Below are positions 8,288 through 16,812 of a stretch of DNA of 64,000 nt, in pieces. This stretch comes from Pseudothermotoga elfii DSM 9442 = NBRC 107921. Lineage in GTDB: Bacteria > Thermotogota > Thermotogae > Thermotogales > DSM-5069. The notes under the pieces were generated by a model that saw nothing but the letters and a program-made list of their open reading frames with translations, was not told the origin of the DNA and ran no database searches. Each line of letters opens with the position of its first letter. Position 1 is the first letter of the stretch. The position numbers and the translations under genes were made by a program. The DNA lies in the NCBI RefSeq assembly GCF_000504085.1, contig NC_022792.1, positions 1,640,001 to 1,704,000 on the forward strand, given 5' to 3'.

Positions 8288-9598
8288 ATGAGAAAGTTTC
8301 TTTTGCCAATATTGCTTATAGCTGGTCTAACTTTTGGGTCGAGTTACGAGCAGAAAGCCCTGCAGTTCATCACTCTATTATCATCGAATGATTTTGAGAA
8401 CGCACAGAAAATGGTCTCAGATGTGTTTTTGAATGCCCTAAATCAATCAAGTCTTACCATGGAATCATTCTGGAACACTTTAAATCAACAGGTTGGAAAA
8501 TTGGAGCAGGTAAAAAGAATTAAGCTTTCCCAGGAACAGGGTTATCAGGTAGTTTATGTTGCATGTGAGTTCGAGAAAGCATCACTTGATGCAAGAATAG
8601 TTTTCGACAGAGACGAAAAAATAGCAGGGCTTCAATTTTTGCCTTATACCGGGGAAGTTTCATATCAAGAACCAGAATATGTTGATAAAAACAGATTTTA
8701 TGAAATCGAATGTACTGTAAAAAATGATAAATGGGAACTTCCTGCCATTTTGACAGTTCCAAAAGGTGAAGGACCTTTTCCCGCAGTTGTTCTGGTGCAT
8801 GGTTCTGGCCCGAATGATAAAGACGAAACAATAGGTCCAAACAAACCTTTTAAAGACATTGCCTGGGGACTCGCAAGCAAAGGAATAGCGGCGCTCAGGT
8901 ATGACAAACGCACCAAAATCTATGCAAAAGAAAGCTCCGAAATGATCAGCACTTTCACAGTCAATGATGAAACCGTAAATGATGCCGTTACGGCAATTGA
9001 TCTATTGAGCAGTTTTGACATGGTAGATAAAAACAAAATATTTTTGATTGGACACAGTCTTGGCGGTACAGTCGCACCGAGAATAGCAACTATGACAGAT
9101 AAACTGTCCGGTTTAATACTTATGGCTCCTGCTGCTCATGGATTTTATGCTGAAAATCTTTTAAGTCAACTTGAGTATATTTTCTCGCTCGATGGAAAAA
9201 TAGATGAAACAGAATCAAAACAACTCGATGAGACAAAACAGCAACTGGAACGCATCAAAAGTCGCCAGATGGAACAATCCGAGGTTTTGATTGGTGCTTC
9301 AAAAAAATACTGGGAAGATCTGCTTGATTACGATCCACTGAAAGTTGCGCGCAGTTTGGAAATACCAATTTTAATACTCCAGGGAGCAAGAGATTATCAG
9401 GTCACAATAAAAGATTTTGAGATGTGGAAAGAAGCCCTTTCAGAAAAGCATAATGTATCTTTCAAGTTTTATGAAAAATTAAACCACCTCTTTATGCCGG
9501 GCGAAGGCCCTTCAACACCTTATGAATACCAAAAACCAAATAATATACCAAAAGAAGTGATCGAAGATATAGTCCAGTGGATAAAGACAATCAAGTGA
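8288..9598 (+). CDS. Secreted alpha/beta hydrolase with N-terminal DUF3887-like domain
   Basis: A 436-residue esterase-like enzyme. Residues 1-18 are a signal peptide (KFLLPILLIAGLTFG), so it acts outside the membrane. Residues about 20-125 match the small DUF3887 domain often found before secreted hydrolases. The catalytic fold follows: HGSGPNDKDETIG oxyanion region, nucleophile S257 in GHSLGG, acid D369 in GARDYQV and H400 in LNHLFMPG. I start at ATG 8288 after AAAGGCGG; an in-frame upstream extension lies inside the permease. It is the last gene of the YtrA operon and may remodel or detoxify an envelope or lipid ester. Substrate unknown. Confidence 0.88.
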   Translation: MRKFLLPILLIAGLTFGSSYEQKALQFITLLSSNDFENAQKMVSDVFLNALNQSSLTMESFWNTLNQQVGKLEQVKRIKLSQEQGYQVVYVACEFEKASLDARIVFDRDEKIAGLQFLPYTGEVSYQEPEYVDKNRFYEIECTVKNDKWELPAILTVPKGEGPFPAVVLVHGSGPNDKDETIGPNKPFKDIAWGLASKGIAALRYDKRTKIYAKESSEMISTFTVNDETVNDAVTAIDLLSSFDMVDKNKIFLIGHSLGGTVAPRIATMTDKLSGLILMAPAAHGFYAENLLSQLEYIFSLDGKIDETESKQLDETKQQLERIKSRQMEQSEVLIGASKKYWEDLLDYDPLKVARSLEIPILILQGARDYQVTIKDFEMWKEALSEKHNVSFKFYEKLNHLFMPGEGPSTPYEYQKPNNIPKEVIEDIVQWIKTIK

Positions 9599-9683
9599 TT
9601 TACAAAGCAATAAATTATTCACCATTCAGACACTTGAAAAGTACCAAACATCTGATAGAATCTCATTCAGAACAAAGATTCGC

Positions 9684-9759
9684 TCCGGCGTAGCTCAACC
9701 GGTAGAGCGGGTGGCTGTTAACCACTAGGTTGGGGGTTCGAGTCCCTCCGCCGGAGCCA
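9684..9759 (+). tRNA. tRNA-Asn (anticodon GTT)
   Basis: A 76-base cloverleaf with the CCA end encoded. The acceptor stem pairs TCCGGCG with CGCCGGA, with a G discriminator base. The D arm contains AGCTCAACCGGTAGAGC, the anticodon loop CTGTTAAC gives GTT, and the T arm has GGTTCGAGTCC. It sits immediately left of the restriction-modification island, a common place for insertions, but I see no repeat of its 3' end at the far side. Confidence 0.96.
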
Positions 9760-9821
9760 TTTTAATAGCTGTCTTAAACTCATTCAAAGTCTCCTTCCGT
9801 TTATCCGCACAAGAGAAAAGG

Positions 9822-9848
9822 CAGGGAAAATAAAACTCTCCCTTTTTC
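9822..9848 (+). terminator. Possible terminator after tRNA-Asn
   Basis: GCAGGGA and TCCCT can pair across an AT-rich loop and are followed by five T. The stem is short, so this is tentative. Upstream, at 9798-9808, is a stray copy of the 11-base arm CGTTTATCCGC found in the hairpin element at 10307-10399. Confidence 0.35.
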
Positions 9849-9913
9849 CTGTTTTGGATTGGCGATGAGACCCCCCACACCCGCCCTGAAAAGGAAAAAT
9901 TTTTGAAAAGGAA

Positions 9914-10058
9914 CTTGACTTTTTGATTTTCTTTGCTATATATTATTATGTGATGTTAAAAAATGATAAACTTTGACACGCACAAAAGGAGTTAAACCTA
10001 TGATGGAAGGTTTCTCTGAAATAATGACCCTTGAGGAGACCGCAAAATATTTAAAAAT
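9914..10058 (+). repeat. Left arm of a 145-bp inverted repeat flanking the defence island
   Basis: This segment reappears, inverted and without gaps, at 16893-17037. Identity is essentially complete from about 9937 onward and somewhat lower in the first 25 bases. It includes a promoter-like TTGACT plus TATATT stretch, the ribosome site AAAGGAG and the first 19 codons of the HTH gene. The sharp end of identity inside a coding sequence shows that the right copy arose by duplication and inversion. Confidence 0.93.
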
Positions 10059-10206
10059 AGGAAAATCTACTCTTTATAAAATGGCAAGGGAAGGAAAAAT
10101 CCCCGCCGTGAAAATTGCTAATCAATGGAGATTTAGAAAAGATGAAATTGATAAATGGTGGCGTGAAGTAAGAAATAAGGAAATTCTTACCTACAAAGAA
10201 AAATAA
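10000..10206 (+). CDS. Small excisionase-like HTH (MerR-superfamily, helix-turn-helix_17) protein
   Basis: A 68-residue DNA-binding protein. MTLEETAKYLKIGKSTLYKMAREGKIPAVKIANQWRF is the winged-helix module of the excisionase/HTH_17 family: helix, turn, recognition helix, then the KIPAxKIxNQWRF wing. Family members serve as phage excisionases or as small regulators and antitoxin-like partners. I use ATG 10000, eight bases after AAAGGAG; longer TTG starts lie upstream of that site. Its promoter and first 19 codons are duplicated in inverted orientation at the far end of the island. It may regulate or mobilise the restriction genes, but no integrase is present in the window. Confidence 0.82.
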   Translation: MMEGFSEIMTLEETAKYLKIGKSTLYKMAREGKIPAVKIANQWRFRKDEIDKWWREVRNKEILTYKEK

Positions 10207-10306
10207 ATCCTCTCTCTTTCTATTCAACTTTTAAAAGCCGAAAGTTTGAGGGCTGGGAACTTTTTGGTGTTTATGAAGATGCGGGCTTCTCCGCCACATT
10301 AGTATT

Positions 10307-10399
10307 TCACTATAACGTTTTGCGGATAAACGAAGGTTTGCGAAGCAAACTTTGGGCGAAGGGCTTTAGCCCGAAACCGTTTATCCGCTTGTTAAGTGA
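10307..10399. repeat. attC-like hairpin element 1
   Basis: Imperfect palindrome of about 93 bases. Outer boxes CACTATAAC and GTTAAGTG, inner arms GCGGATAAACG (10322-10332) and CGTTTATCCGC (10378-10388), and a central region with two smaller hairpins, including GGGCT/AGCCC at 10361-10372. Unpaired bases separate outer and inner boxes on one side (GTTTT against TT). This is the architecture of integron attC sites; the right outer box fits GTTRRRY, the left one only with a one-base bulge. It lies between the HTH gene and the end of the res gene. Confidence 0.55.
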
Positions 10400-10503
10400 C
10401 CGAGGCCTTATGGCCGAGGCAAGCAACCCAAAGGGTTGTGACGAGTCGGGGGCGTATGGCGTCTTTACTATCCTGTCACTTCTTATTTTCATAGGAGACC
10501 GCC
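10391..10503 (+). repeat. Left boundary repeat of the type III module
   Basis: GTTAAGTGA (10391-10399), TCGGGGGCGTATGGC (10446-10460) and GGAGACCGCC (10494-10503) occur in the same order, inverted, at 15079-15025 on the other side of the mod-res pair. The spacing between blocks differs between the two ends. The last block abuts the res stop codon. Confidence 0.75.
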
Positions 10504-13082
10504 TATTCATTTTCATTTTTTAAGACTGAAGCAATTTCTCCTAAATTTTCAAACTTATGTTTTTCAAATAATTCCTGATTTACTCTAAAGAATCTCCATG
10601 TTTCACCGGTTAAATTAGAAGCATCTTTACACCAGATTTTTGCTCTTTTATCCTTATGTTCAACATCTACATCCACTCTACCCTTCGTTTCAATTATTAT
10701 CTTCTCACCCCCATTGGTTTCCACAATAAAATCAGGATAATACAATCTCAAGTTGCCTTTTGAATCTCTATACTCAATAAAAAAGCCAATTTTAGGGATA
10801 ATTTTGCTGAATGCTCTTACATCATCAGCTCTATCCAGGAATTTAGCGAAATCCACTTCAAAATTGTTATCGCAGGGTACATAGTTAAATATGGACTTAT
10901 CCGCTGGATAAACCTGTTTTGACCATACAAAGGGCGGAGTATCAGAAAGTTTTATTGTATCCATTTTCTTGGGTTCTCTTTCAGAGAAGGTCATATCTTT
11001 AAATGTATCAACAAATAATTTTACGATTTTCTCCTGAACATCTGGACTGCTTAGCATATAAAGAACACGAGGATCATCTATATCAACCACAGTATCAAAC
11101 AGTTTTTCCTGAACATATTTTTTTACTATGGGATAGAAGCTTGCAAACGCTCCGCCAATCTTTAATTCTTTAAGTATTAAGTCAGTGTAATAGGCAATAA
11201 CGCTCTTTGCATCCTTGGGTACCGGTAAATTCCACCTTCTATTAATTCTTTCAACACCTTCAAGCATATCCACAGCGACATATTCCATTTCCAGCACTTT
11301 GTTTTCAAGATGAATTCCAAGAGATGACAGAGAATCAATATCTATAGAGTTTATATCAAATTCCCTTATGACAATTCTGGAACTGAGAATTGGAATTTCT
11401 ATGTCTTTGTCCAATTTATTTTCATCTACAAATATCGATGTCAAATTTAAAGATTTGTCCGTATCAAATTCTGCAAACTTTATACCTTCTTCCGCTTCTA
11501 AATCCTCAAGTATCTCTGTTAATCCGGGTGGACCAATAACTTCTAAGGTGTTTATTGAATGTTCAACATCTGCCGGTTCTTCAGGGAACATTTTTCTTAA
11601 ACCTCTCCCTATAACCTGTTCTGGTAAAACCTTTCTTTTTGAACCATACGGTCTCAGTCCAACAATAACATTTACATTTCTAACATCCCAACCCTCGTTC
11701 AACATCATTGTACTGACAATAGCTTCAATCCCTTCTGGAAAGAGTTTGTTAAGTTCTGGATCAGTTGCAATTTTTTCTGGCTCATCAATAAGCTTTGCAG
11801 CCTTTCTGGCAGGCTCAAGGTCTTTTTTCTGGATGTTTCCAGTGCTGTCAGTATGAATGAGCAAGACTTTTCCCTTAAGATCCGGTATTGAATTAATGTA
11901 CTCAAAAACTTCGTCGGATTCCTTGTTGCTTGAACACTGAATGAATAAGACAGGTATTTTAGAAAGAGGCTTCAACGCTTTTTTATATTCTCTCCATCTC
12001 CTTATTCCAGCGTCTATCCAAGCCCTATATCTTTCTACCGCCTTTTTAGATGCGATTTCTTCAGCATTCTTTACTATTCCTTTAAGCGGTAGCTTAACAA
12101 TGTTCATTTCTATGGCCTCTTTGAGCGAGAAATCTACTATTATCCACGGAAATAAAGCACCTGTTTCCGTTTTTGGTGTTGCAGAAAAATCAAGCTCCAT
12201 ATTGATACCTTTGCCAAACTGAGAAACAAGGTTCTTATGGAGATTCAGAAGGGTCTTTTTCCATGCCTTTTCAAAACTGTATATGTGGTGAGCCTCATCC
12301 TTTAAGATCATGATATTTGGGCATTTTGTAAGAACTTCCTTTATTCTGTTTTCCTGATAAATATCGTGCTTTTTCACTTCCTCAAGTACTAAAACATCAT
12401 CTACATATTCCTCAACTTCTTCCTTTTTGTTTTTTCTCTCCTCCAGTTGCTGAATATTTGTTAAAAATAAAACACTGTCAGGAATCACCTGGATTGGGTC
12501 TTCCTTCAAAATTACCTGTAAATCAAATTCTTCTTCCCATTCTGGTGGGATAAAAGGCCACTTTTTGAATATGGCACCATCTTTAAAATCTCTCTTTAAC
12601 CTATCATAGATAACATTTTTCTCGCCAGCAATTAAGAGGAACTTGGATGTATAATCTTCTTTGTTTTCCCATTTATGATTGAAATATGACCAGATGATAG
12701 CAAGAGCCATAACAAAAGTCTTTCCCGAGCCGGTTGCCATTTTAAAAGCGTACAGCGGATATTGGTCATAAGATGGGTCATAGGCCTGTATTGGTCCTGC
12801 TCCAAAATCCCTTGCCAGGTCTATAAAATTGCGTTTCTTCATAACTTCGTAAACATAAATAAGGGTTTCAATAGCTTCTCTCTGGCAGAACCAGAACTGG
12901 AACAATTCTCCATTCAGTTTGTGATCTTCCTCAAACCAGAATTGCAAAAGTCTTTTTGTAGTATCTGTTACACCGGGATAACCATCCTCACGCCATTTAT
13001 ACACCGCTTCTCTGAGTTCATTAACTAAATAAGCCCTGCTTGGCCTTCGCTCTGTAGGTTTTAATATATCGGTTGGATTCAT
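10503..13082 (-). CDS. res: Type III restriction enzyme, Res subunit (helicase-nuclease)
   Basis: Cuts unmodified DNA in complex with the Mod subunit after ATP-driven communication between sites. The 859-residue protein has the SF2 translocase core: Walker A KMATGSGKTF (about 115-123), DEAH box LKDEAHH (262-265), motif III FSATPK and motif VI VIGRGLRKM. At the C-terminus a PD-(D/E)xK nuclease is seen as PDF (783-785) and IIETKG (E798, K800). All key residues are present, so it should be active. Its ATG overlaps the mod stop by four bases. About 300 residues between the helicase core and the nuclease are family-typical but carry no motif that I recognise. Confidence 0.95.
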   Translation of the reverse strand: MNPTDILKPTERRPSRAYLVNELREAVYKWREDGYPGVTDTTKRLLQFWFEEDHKLNGELFQFWFCQREAIETLIYVYEVMKKRNFIDLARDFGAGPIQAYDPSYDQYPLYAFKMATGSGKTFVMALAIIWSYFNHKWENKEDYTSKFLLIAGEKNVIYDRLKRDFKDGAIFKKWPFIPPEWEEEFDLQVILKEDPIQVIPDSVLFLTNIQQLEERKNKKEEVEEYVDDVLVLEEVKKHDIYQENRIKEVLTKCPNIMILKDEAHHIYSFEKAWKKTLLNLHKNLVSQFGKGINMELDFSATPKTETGALFPWIIVDFSLKEAIEMNIVKLPLKGIVKNAEEIASKKAVERYRAWIDAGIRRWREYKKALKPLSKIPVLFIQCSSNKESDEVFEYINSIPDLKGKVLLIHTDSTGNIQKKDLEPARKAAKLIDEPEKIATDPELNKLFPEGIEAIVSTMMLNEGWDVRNVNVIVGLRPYGSKRKVLPEQVIGRGLRKMFPEEPADVEHSINTLEVIGPPGLTEILEDLEAEEGIKFAEFDTDKSLNLTSIFVDENKLDKDIEIPILSSRIVIREFDINSIDIDSLSSLGIHLENKVLEMEYVAVDMLEGVERINRRWNLPVPKDAKSVIAYYTDLILKELKIGGAFASFYPIVKKYVQEKLFDTVVDIDDPRVLYMLSSPDVQEKIVKLFVDTFKDMTFSEREPKKMDTIKLSDTPPFVWSKQVYPADKSIFNYVPCDNNFEVDFAKFLDRADDVRAFSKIIPKIGFFIEYRDSKGNLRLYYPDFIVETNGGEKIIIETKGRVDVDVEHKDKRAKIWCKDASNLTGETWRFFRVNQELFEKHKFENLGEIASVLKNENE

Positions 13083-14983
13083 TTTATCCTCACCTTCAAT
13101 ACTTTATTTGTATCTGTCCCAAATACATCTATAACCTTAACCATTATGGTGTATTCCCCGGGCTCATCATACCTGTGCTTTGCTTCGTACTCCACTCTTG
13201 GCTCTTTCTCCTTTCTGAAGCTCTGCCACTGATTGTGGAAGGTATCGCCCTTATAATCCCAATCTATCGCCCAGTAATCTATTAACTCACGAGAATCTTT
13301 TATCTTGTCTGCAATCTCTGCGAGTTCTGCCGTTGGCAGGAGCTGGAAATCGGTTATCTTTAACACAACTTCTCTGCCATTAACTTCCGTCTCTATTTCA
13401 AGATATGCCACTTCTGGGAATTTTATATGCGGAGCAAGTTCTTTTTCAACAACCTGATCTGGTATTTTTAGGAGTTGCAAATCAAAACCTACGAGGGCAG
13501 ACTTGATCTCATTCACAGATGGGATCTGAATAAGTCTTATATCAACGCCGTTTTTCTTTGCCAGTTCTTTGGCAAGTTCATTTACCTCATAACTCCACTC
13601 CCAGCCGAGGATGTCTGCTTTGTAGAAATTGTTAGCCCTGCACTCTAAAACCACTTTTTCAACCTCTTCCATTGTTACCGGTGCGTTCAGCGGTCCAACA
13701 TGAACGATTCTATCTCCTTTTCTCCCGTGCAAGTATCTGAAGCCATGTAGCGGCTGAGCCTGATAGAGCTTAAGCATAAAGGCAAGGTATTCATCTTCTC
13801 TGTCCTTCCAGTATATTGTCTCGTAGTTCCCTATATTCCACACCTCAAAGGGTCTTGCCGGCTTGCCATAGAGTTTCTTCTTCTTTTCATCATCATTCAA
13901 TAAGTCCTTTGAATTATGAATATCCAACAGCCTCTTTCTCGTTACCTGAATAGCGAATTTAGACAAATCACACCCAATCCACCGCCTGCCAAGTTTCTCT
14001 GCTACCGCTAAGGTTGTGCCAGAGCCACAGAAGAAATCTGCAACTATGTCACCGGGGTTGGATGCAGAAAGTATGATTCTTCTCAATAATTCTTCTGGTT
14101 TTTGGGTATCAAATCCTAAATATTCACTACTATGAGCTTTAGATACACTACTCTGACCAATAGTCCATACATCGTCTGCATATTTGTGTGTGAATAATTC
14201 ATATATGATATTGCCATTTTCATCTCTTGCAGCGACTATCTTGCTTTTTTCTTTATCCCAAACTCTTTTATCTCGTTTAATAGGCTTATCTAACGGTATT
14301 TTGATTCTATTAAGTTTTATTTCTAAAGTCTTGCTATAAACTAAAATTATATTATGGTTATTTGCGTATCTGTTTACATTTCCTTGAAAATTATCAGGAT
14401 AATACCAAACTATCTCATTCAGGAAATTCTCATACCCAAAGATCTCATCCATCATAACCTTAACATAATGACCTACATGTTCATCCAAATGAACCCATAT
14501 AGTCCCATTCTCTGCCAGAAGTTCCCTCATCAAAACCAATCTCTCATACATGTATTTGAGATAAGAGGCAATGCCACCGCTCCATGTGTCCCTGTATGCT
14601 CGCTCCTCAATTATGGAGGGTGCCTTTTCTATCTGCTCATCTCCCACCTTTGTTCTTATCGTGAAATCAGCACCTGTGAAAAACGGCGGGTCAATGTAGA
14701 TCAGATTTATCTTTCCAGCCCAACCTTGCTTAAGAAGTGAGGACATAACAAGTTTGTTATCTCCCCATATCAAGAGGTTTTTCCAGTCCTTTGGATAATT
14801 CTCTGGCCATTCTTTTTCTGGAAAAAGGAAACTTTGAACTTCTCCTTTGATTCTTGGCTTATTGATTGTTTCCACTACCTGGAAAGGAAGATTTGGCCTT
14901 TCAATTGGCATTTTATTGCCCAGTTCTATTTTCTCGTATTTTCCATACCAGAGGAGTTCTACATATTTTTTATTATTTGCCAT
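13079..14983 (-). CDS. mod: Type III DNA methyltransferase, Mod subunit
   Basis: Sets the recognition sequence and methylates adenine in one strand; needed for both modification and restriction. The beta-class order is visible: catalytic motif IV IDPPFFTG (about 97-104) precedes the AdoMet motif I DFFCGSGTT (near residue 318). The region between holds the target-recognition part. The last 90 residues end in an Ig/PKD-like strand-rich stretch (RYDEPGEYTIMVKVIDVFG). I start at ATG 14983, nine bases after GAGG; TTG at 14992 is less likely. First gene of the mod-res pair, and the pair is bounded by inverted repeats. Confidence 0.94.
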   Translation of the reverse strand: MANNKKYVELLWYGKYEKIELGNKMPIERPNLPFQVVETINKPRIKGEVQSFLFPEKEWPENYPKDWKNLLIWGDNKLVMSSLLKQGWAGKINLIYIDPPFFTGADFTIRTKVGDEQIEKAPSIIEERAYRDTWSGGIASYLKYMYERLVLMRELLAENGTIWVHLDEHVGHYVKVMMDEIFGYENFLNEIVWYYPDNFQGNVNRYANNHNIILVYSKTLEIKLNRIKIPLDKPIKRDKRVWDKEKSKIVAARDENGNIIYELFTHKYADDVWTIGQSSVSKAHSSEYLGFDTQKPEELLRRIILSASNPGDIVADFFCGSGTTLAVAEKLGRRWIGCDLSKFAIQVTRKRLLDIHNSKDLLNDDEKKKKLYGKPARPFEVWNIGNYETIYWKDREDEYLAFMLKLYQAQPLHGFRYLHGRKGDRIVHVGPLNAPVTMEEVEKVVLECRANNFYKADILGWEWSYEVNELAKELAKKNGVDIRLIQIPSVNEIKSALVGFDLQLLKIPDQVVEKELAPHIKFPEVAYLEIETEVNGREVVLKITDFQLLPTAELAEIADKIKDSRELIDYWAIDWDYKGDTFHNQWQSFRKEKEPRVEYEAKHRYDEPGEYTIMVKVIDVFGTDTNKVLKVRIK

Positions 14984-15024
14984 GATTACCAACCTCTTTC
15001 TGTTGTCTGATTAATTTCCATTAA

Positions 15025-15079
15025 GGCGGTCTCCTTATTTACTTTTTTCATAAGCCATACGCCCCCGATTTCACTTAAC
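15025..15079 (-). repeat. Right boundary repeat of the type III module
   Basis: Inverted counterpart of 10391-10503: GGCGGTCTCC (15025-15034), GCCATACGCCCCCGA (15054-15068) and TCACTTAAC (15071-15079). It lies just upstream of the mod gene and merges into hairpin element 2. Confidence 0.75.
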
Positions 15080-15160
15080 GTCCGGCGGGTATCTGAAGTC
15101 CAGCCATAGGCGATTTGGGTGAGGGCTGAAAGCCCGAACCAGATACCCGCTTGTTGTGCG
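15071..15160. repeat. attC-like hairpin element 2
   Basis: Inner arms GCGGGTATCTG (15085-15095) and CAGATACCCGC (15140-15150), outer boxes ACTTAAC (15073-15079, fits RYYYAAC) and GTTGTGC (15153-15159), and a central GGGCT/AGCCC hairpin (15123-15135). Size and plan match element 1, and the stem sequence is different, as between attC sites. The outer boxes are not complementary to each other; each instead matches the box across the neighbouring gene module. The stop codon of the HNH gene lies seven bases beyond. Confidence 0.55.
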
Positions 15161-15168
15161 ACGTGCTC
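15153..15168 (+). repeat. Left boundary repeat of the HNH module
   Basis: GTTGTGCGACGTGCTC here matches the reverse complement of 16792-16807 at 14 of 16 positions. The two copies enclose exactly the HNH-DGQHR gene, and the left copy reaches into its stop codon. Confidence 0.7.
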
Positions 15169-16771
15169 ATTCTTTAATCATCTCCATTAAGTTTATTGGA
15201 CGAGGCAAAACTTGATATCCTTGTGGAGTTTTTCCGGTCTCAAATATTGTTTGCCAGTACTCATAATTTTGTTTTCCACCAAAGACGGTATTGGATAATT
15301 CTTTGTTGACCCAGATCGGAAGATCTCTCAGATTCTTCACGAATATTTTTATTCTATCCCACAGTGGTTCAGGAAAACTATACTGAAACAGCTTGTTTTC
15401 ATCTATTGGTTTGCCCTGCATTATGAAGTAATTCTTTATTATCTGTGATATATATTTAAGCCAATTATATATAATTTCCTCCTTGCTCATCCTGTACGCT
15501 ATTAGATGTGGTTCTGGAATGTTTTCTCCTTTCTGAATTCTATTTTCTATTCTGTATGTACCTATATCTGGATCAAACCTGCCAATATAAATTTCTTCTG
15601 CAATGATATTCATCAGCTTAAGTATTTGTTGTTTTTCCAATTCTCTCGGATTTTCTCCTTCTTCTAATCTATAATTAATCGGAGTTTGTAATGCGTCTCG
15701 ATATATAAAAAATGAATAGAATGTCTTTTCTATAGTACTATATGACAATGGTTTCTCTTTTGCTCTACCCCCAAAATCTATAAAATCTTTAAGTTTATTT
15801 TCTGGATTATGTGTAATCCAGTCTCTTATTGAGTCCAGAATATATCTTTTCATCTCTCTAGATTCTCCCTTGAAATATTTAACCAAATCTGCTTCTGAAA
15901 AACTATAATCATCTTCTGCTAAGCCACGCTCTTTCTTATATCTTTCAACTCTTTCAATATATAACGCACTTCCAAGATGCCTCTGGACTGATTTGTCAAA
16001 AGCAACCTGTCTTAATGTCGTTCCTGCATTGGTGTTTGTAGTAAGGAGCACATCTAAATCTGGATCAATGAATACTCTAGCAGGTAATTCTCTTACACCC
16101 AGCAAGACTTGTGCCGCAGCCTTATGTTGTCCATCAAAAACTTTAACTTCCGAACTACTATCCTTTGACAATATATATCCTAAAGTCACATGGAGTTGGG
16201 GACGTTTTAAAAAGAATTCCTTAATTAACTTTGATATGTTTTTACCAATTGACCTTGGATTTATTCTCTCGTCATGGTGTAAATATTCAATCGGGAATGT
16301 ACCAAAAAAATATTTGAATCCGCTAAGCTTATCCTCAAATATTGGATATGAGTATATCGTGTTATCTCCTATTTCTGGGAATGAAAATTTTATGATGTTA
16401 CCTTCAATCTTAAATCTTAATTTGTATTTTGAACCACCATACTCCGCCAGAATATCACTCAGATTAGGAGCCGTTCCCTTCTCATTTATAGTAGTTTCTG
16501 AAATTTTTGAAAATTTATGGAGGATTCTTGCAATTCTCAAATCAGAATCTTGTTTCGATCTATTGCAGGATTGATGGGTTATGGCAAAATTAGATGAGTC
16601 ATCTTTACCACCTAATTTTAAGGGAATAACATGATCTATGTCTACCTGATGTATATCTAAATCTATCTCTTCACCACAAATAAAACATTTGTGGTTTTGA
16701 GCCTCCCATAGTTTTTTGACAAGTTCTTCTCGTTCATTTGGTGTTAGACGACTTAAATATAAAGATCCCAT
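15167..16771 (-). CDS. HNH endonuclease-DGQHR/ParB-like fusion, putative defence protein
   Basis: A 534-residue protein that I cannot assign to a named system. Residues 25-75 are an HNH nuclease: C29 and C32 (CFIC), DH at 46-47 (VDIDHVIPLKLGG), N61 and SCN at 68-70. Residues about 140-260 hold DGQHKAAAQVLLG (213 on) and RVFIDPD, a DGQHR/ParB-like motif known from DndB and related to the DGQQR motif of GmrSD DUF262 proteins. The C-terminal 270 residues are charged, helical and unassigned. A strong GGAGG precedes ATG 16771. It neighbours a type III system and is framed by its own inverted repeats. A nuclease against foreign or modified DNA is inferred. Confidence 0.7.
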   Translation of the reverse strand: MGSLYLSRLTPNEREELVKKLWEAQNHKCFICGEEIDLDIHQVDIDHVIPLKLGGKDDSSNFAITHQSCNRSKQDSDLRIARILHKFSKISETTINEKGTAPNLSDILAEYGGSKYKLRFKIEGNIIKFSFPEIGDNTIYSYPIFEDKLSGFKYFFGTFPIEYLHHDERINPRSIGKNISKLIKEFFLKRPQLHVTLGYILSKDSSSEVKVFDGQHKAAAQVLLGVRELPARVFIDPDLDVLLTTNTNAGTTLRQVAFDKSVQRHLGSALYIERVERYKKERGLAEDDYSFSEADLVKYFKGESREMKRYILDSIRDWITHNPENKLKDFIDFGGRAKEKPLSYSTIEKTFYSFFIYRDALQTPINYRLEEGENPRELEKQQILKLMNIIAEEIYIGRFDPDIGTYRIENRIQKGENIPEPHLIAYRMSKEEIIYNWLKYISQIIKNYFIMQGKPIDENKLFQYSFPEPLWDRIKIFVKNLRDLPIWVNKELSNTVFGGKQNYEYWQTIFETGKTPQGYQVLPRPINLMEMIKE

Positions 16772-16791
16772 TTTCCTACCTCCTTCTCAGC

Positions 16792-16807
16792 AAGCATGTC
16801 GCACAAC
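16792..16807 (-). repeat. Right boundary repeat of the HNH module
   Basis: Inverted partner of 15153-15168, lying 20 bases upstream of the HNH start codon. It ends in GCACAAC, complementary to the GTTGTGC outer box of element 2. Confidence 0.7.
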
Positions 16808-16812
16808 TCGTT

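Noticed and set aside
10310-10523. Overlapping small open frames on both strands at the end of the res gene
   Set aside because: They arise from the palindromic hairpin element, which is open in several frames; no start signals.
11368-11856. 162-codon plus-strand frame inside res
   Set aside because: Antisense to the conserved helicase region of Res; serine/threonine-rich shadow with no ribosome site.
15993-16574. 193-codon plus-strand frame opposite the HNH gene
   Set aside because: Antisense shadow of a gene with clear motifs; no ribosome site or recognisable domain.
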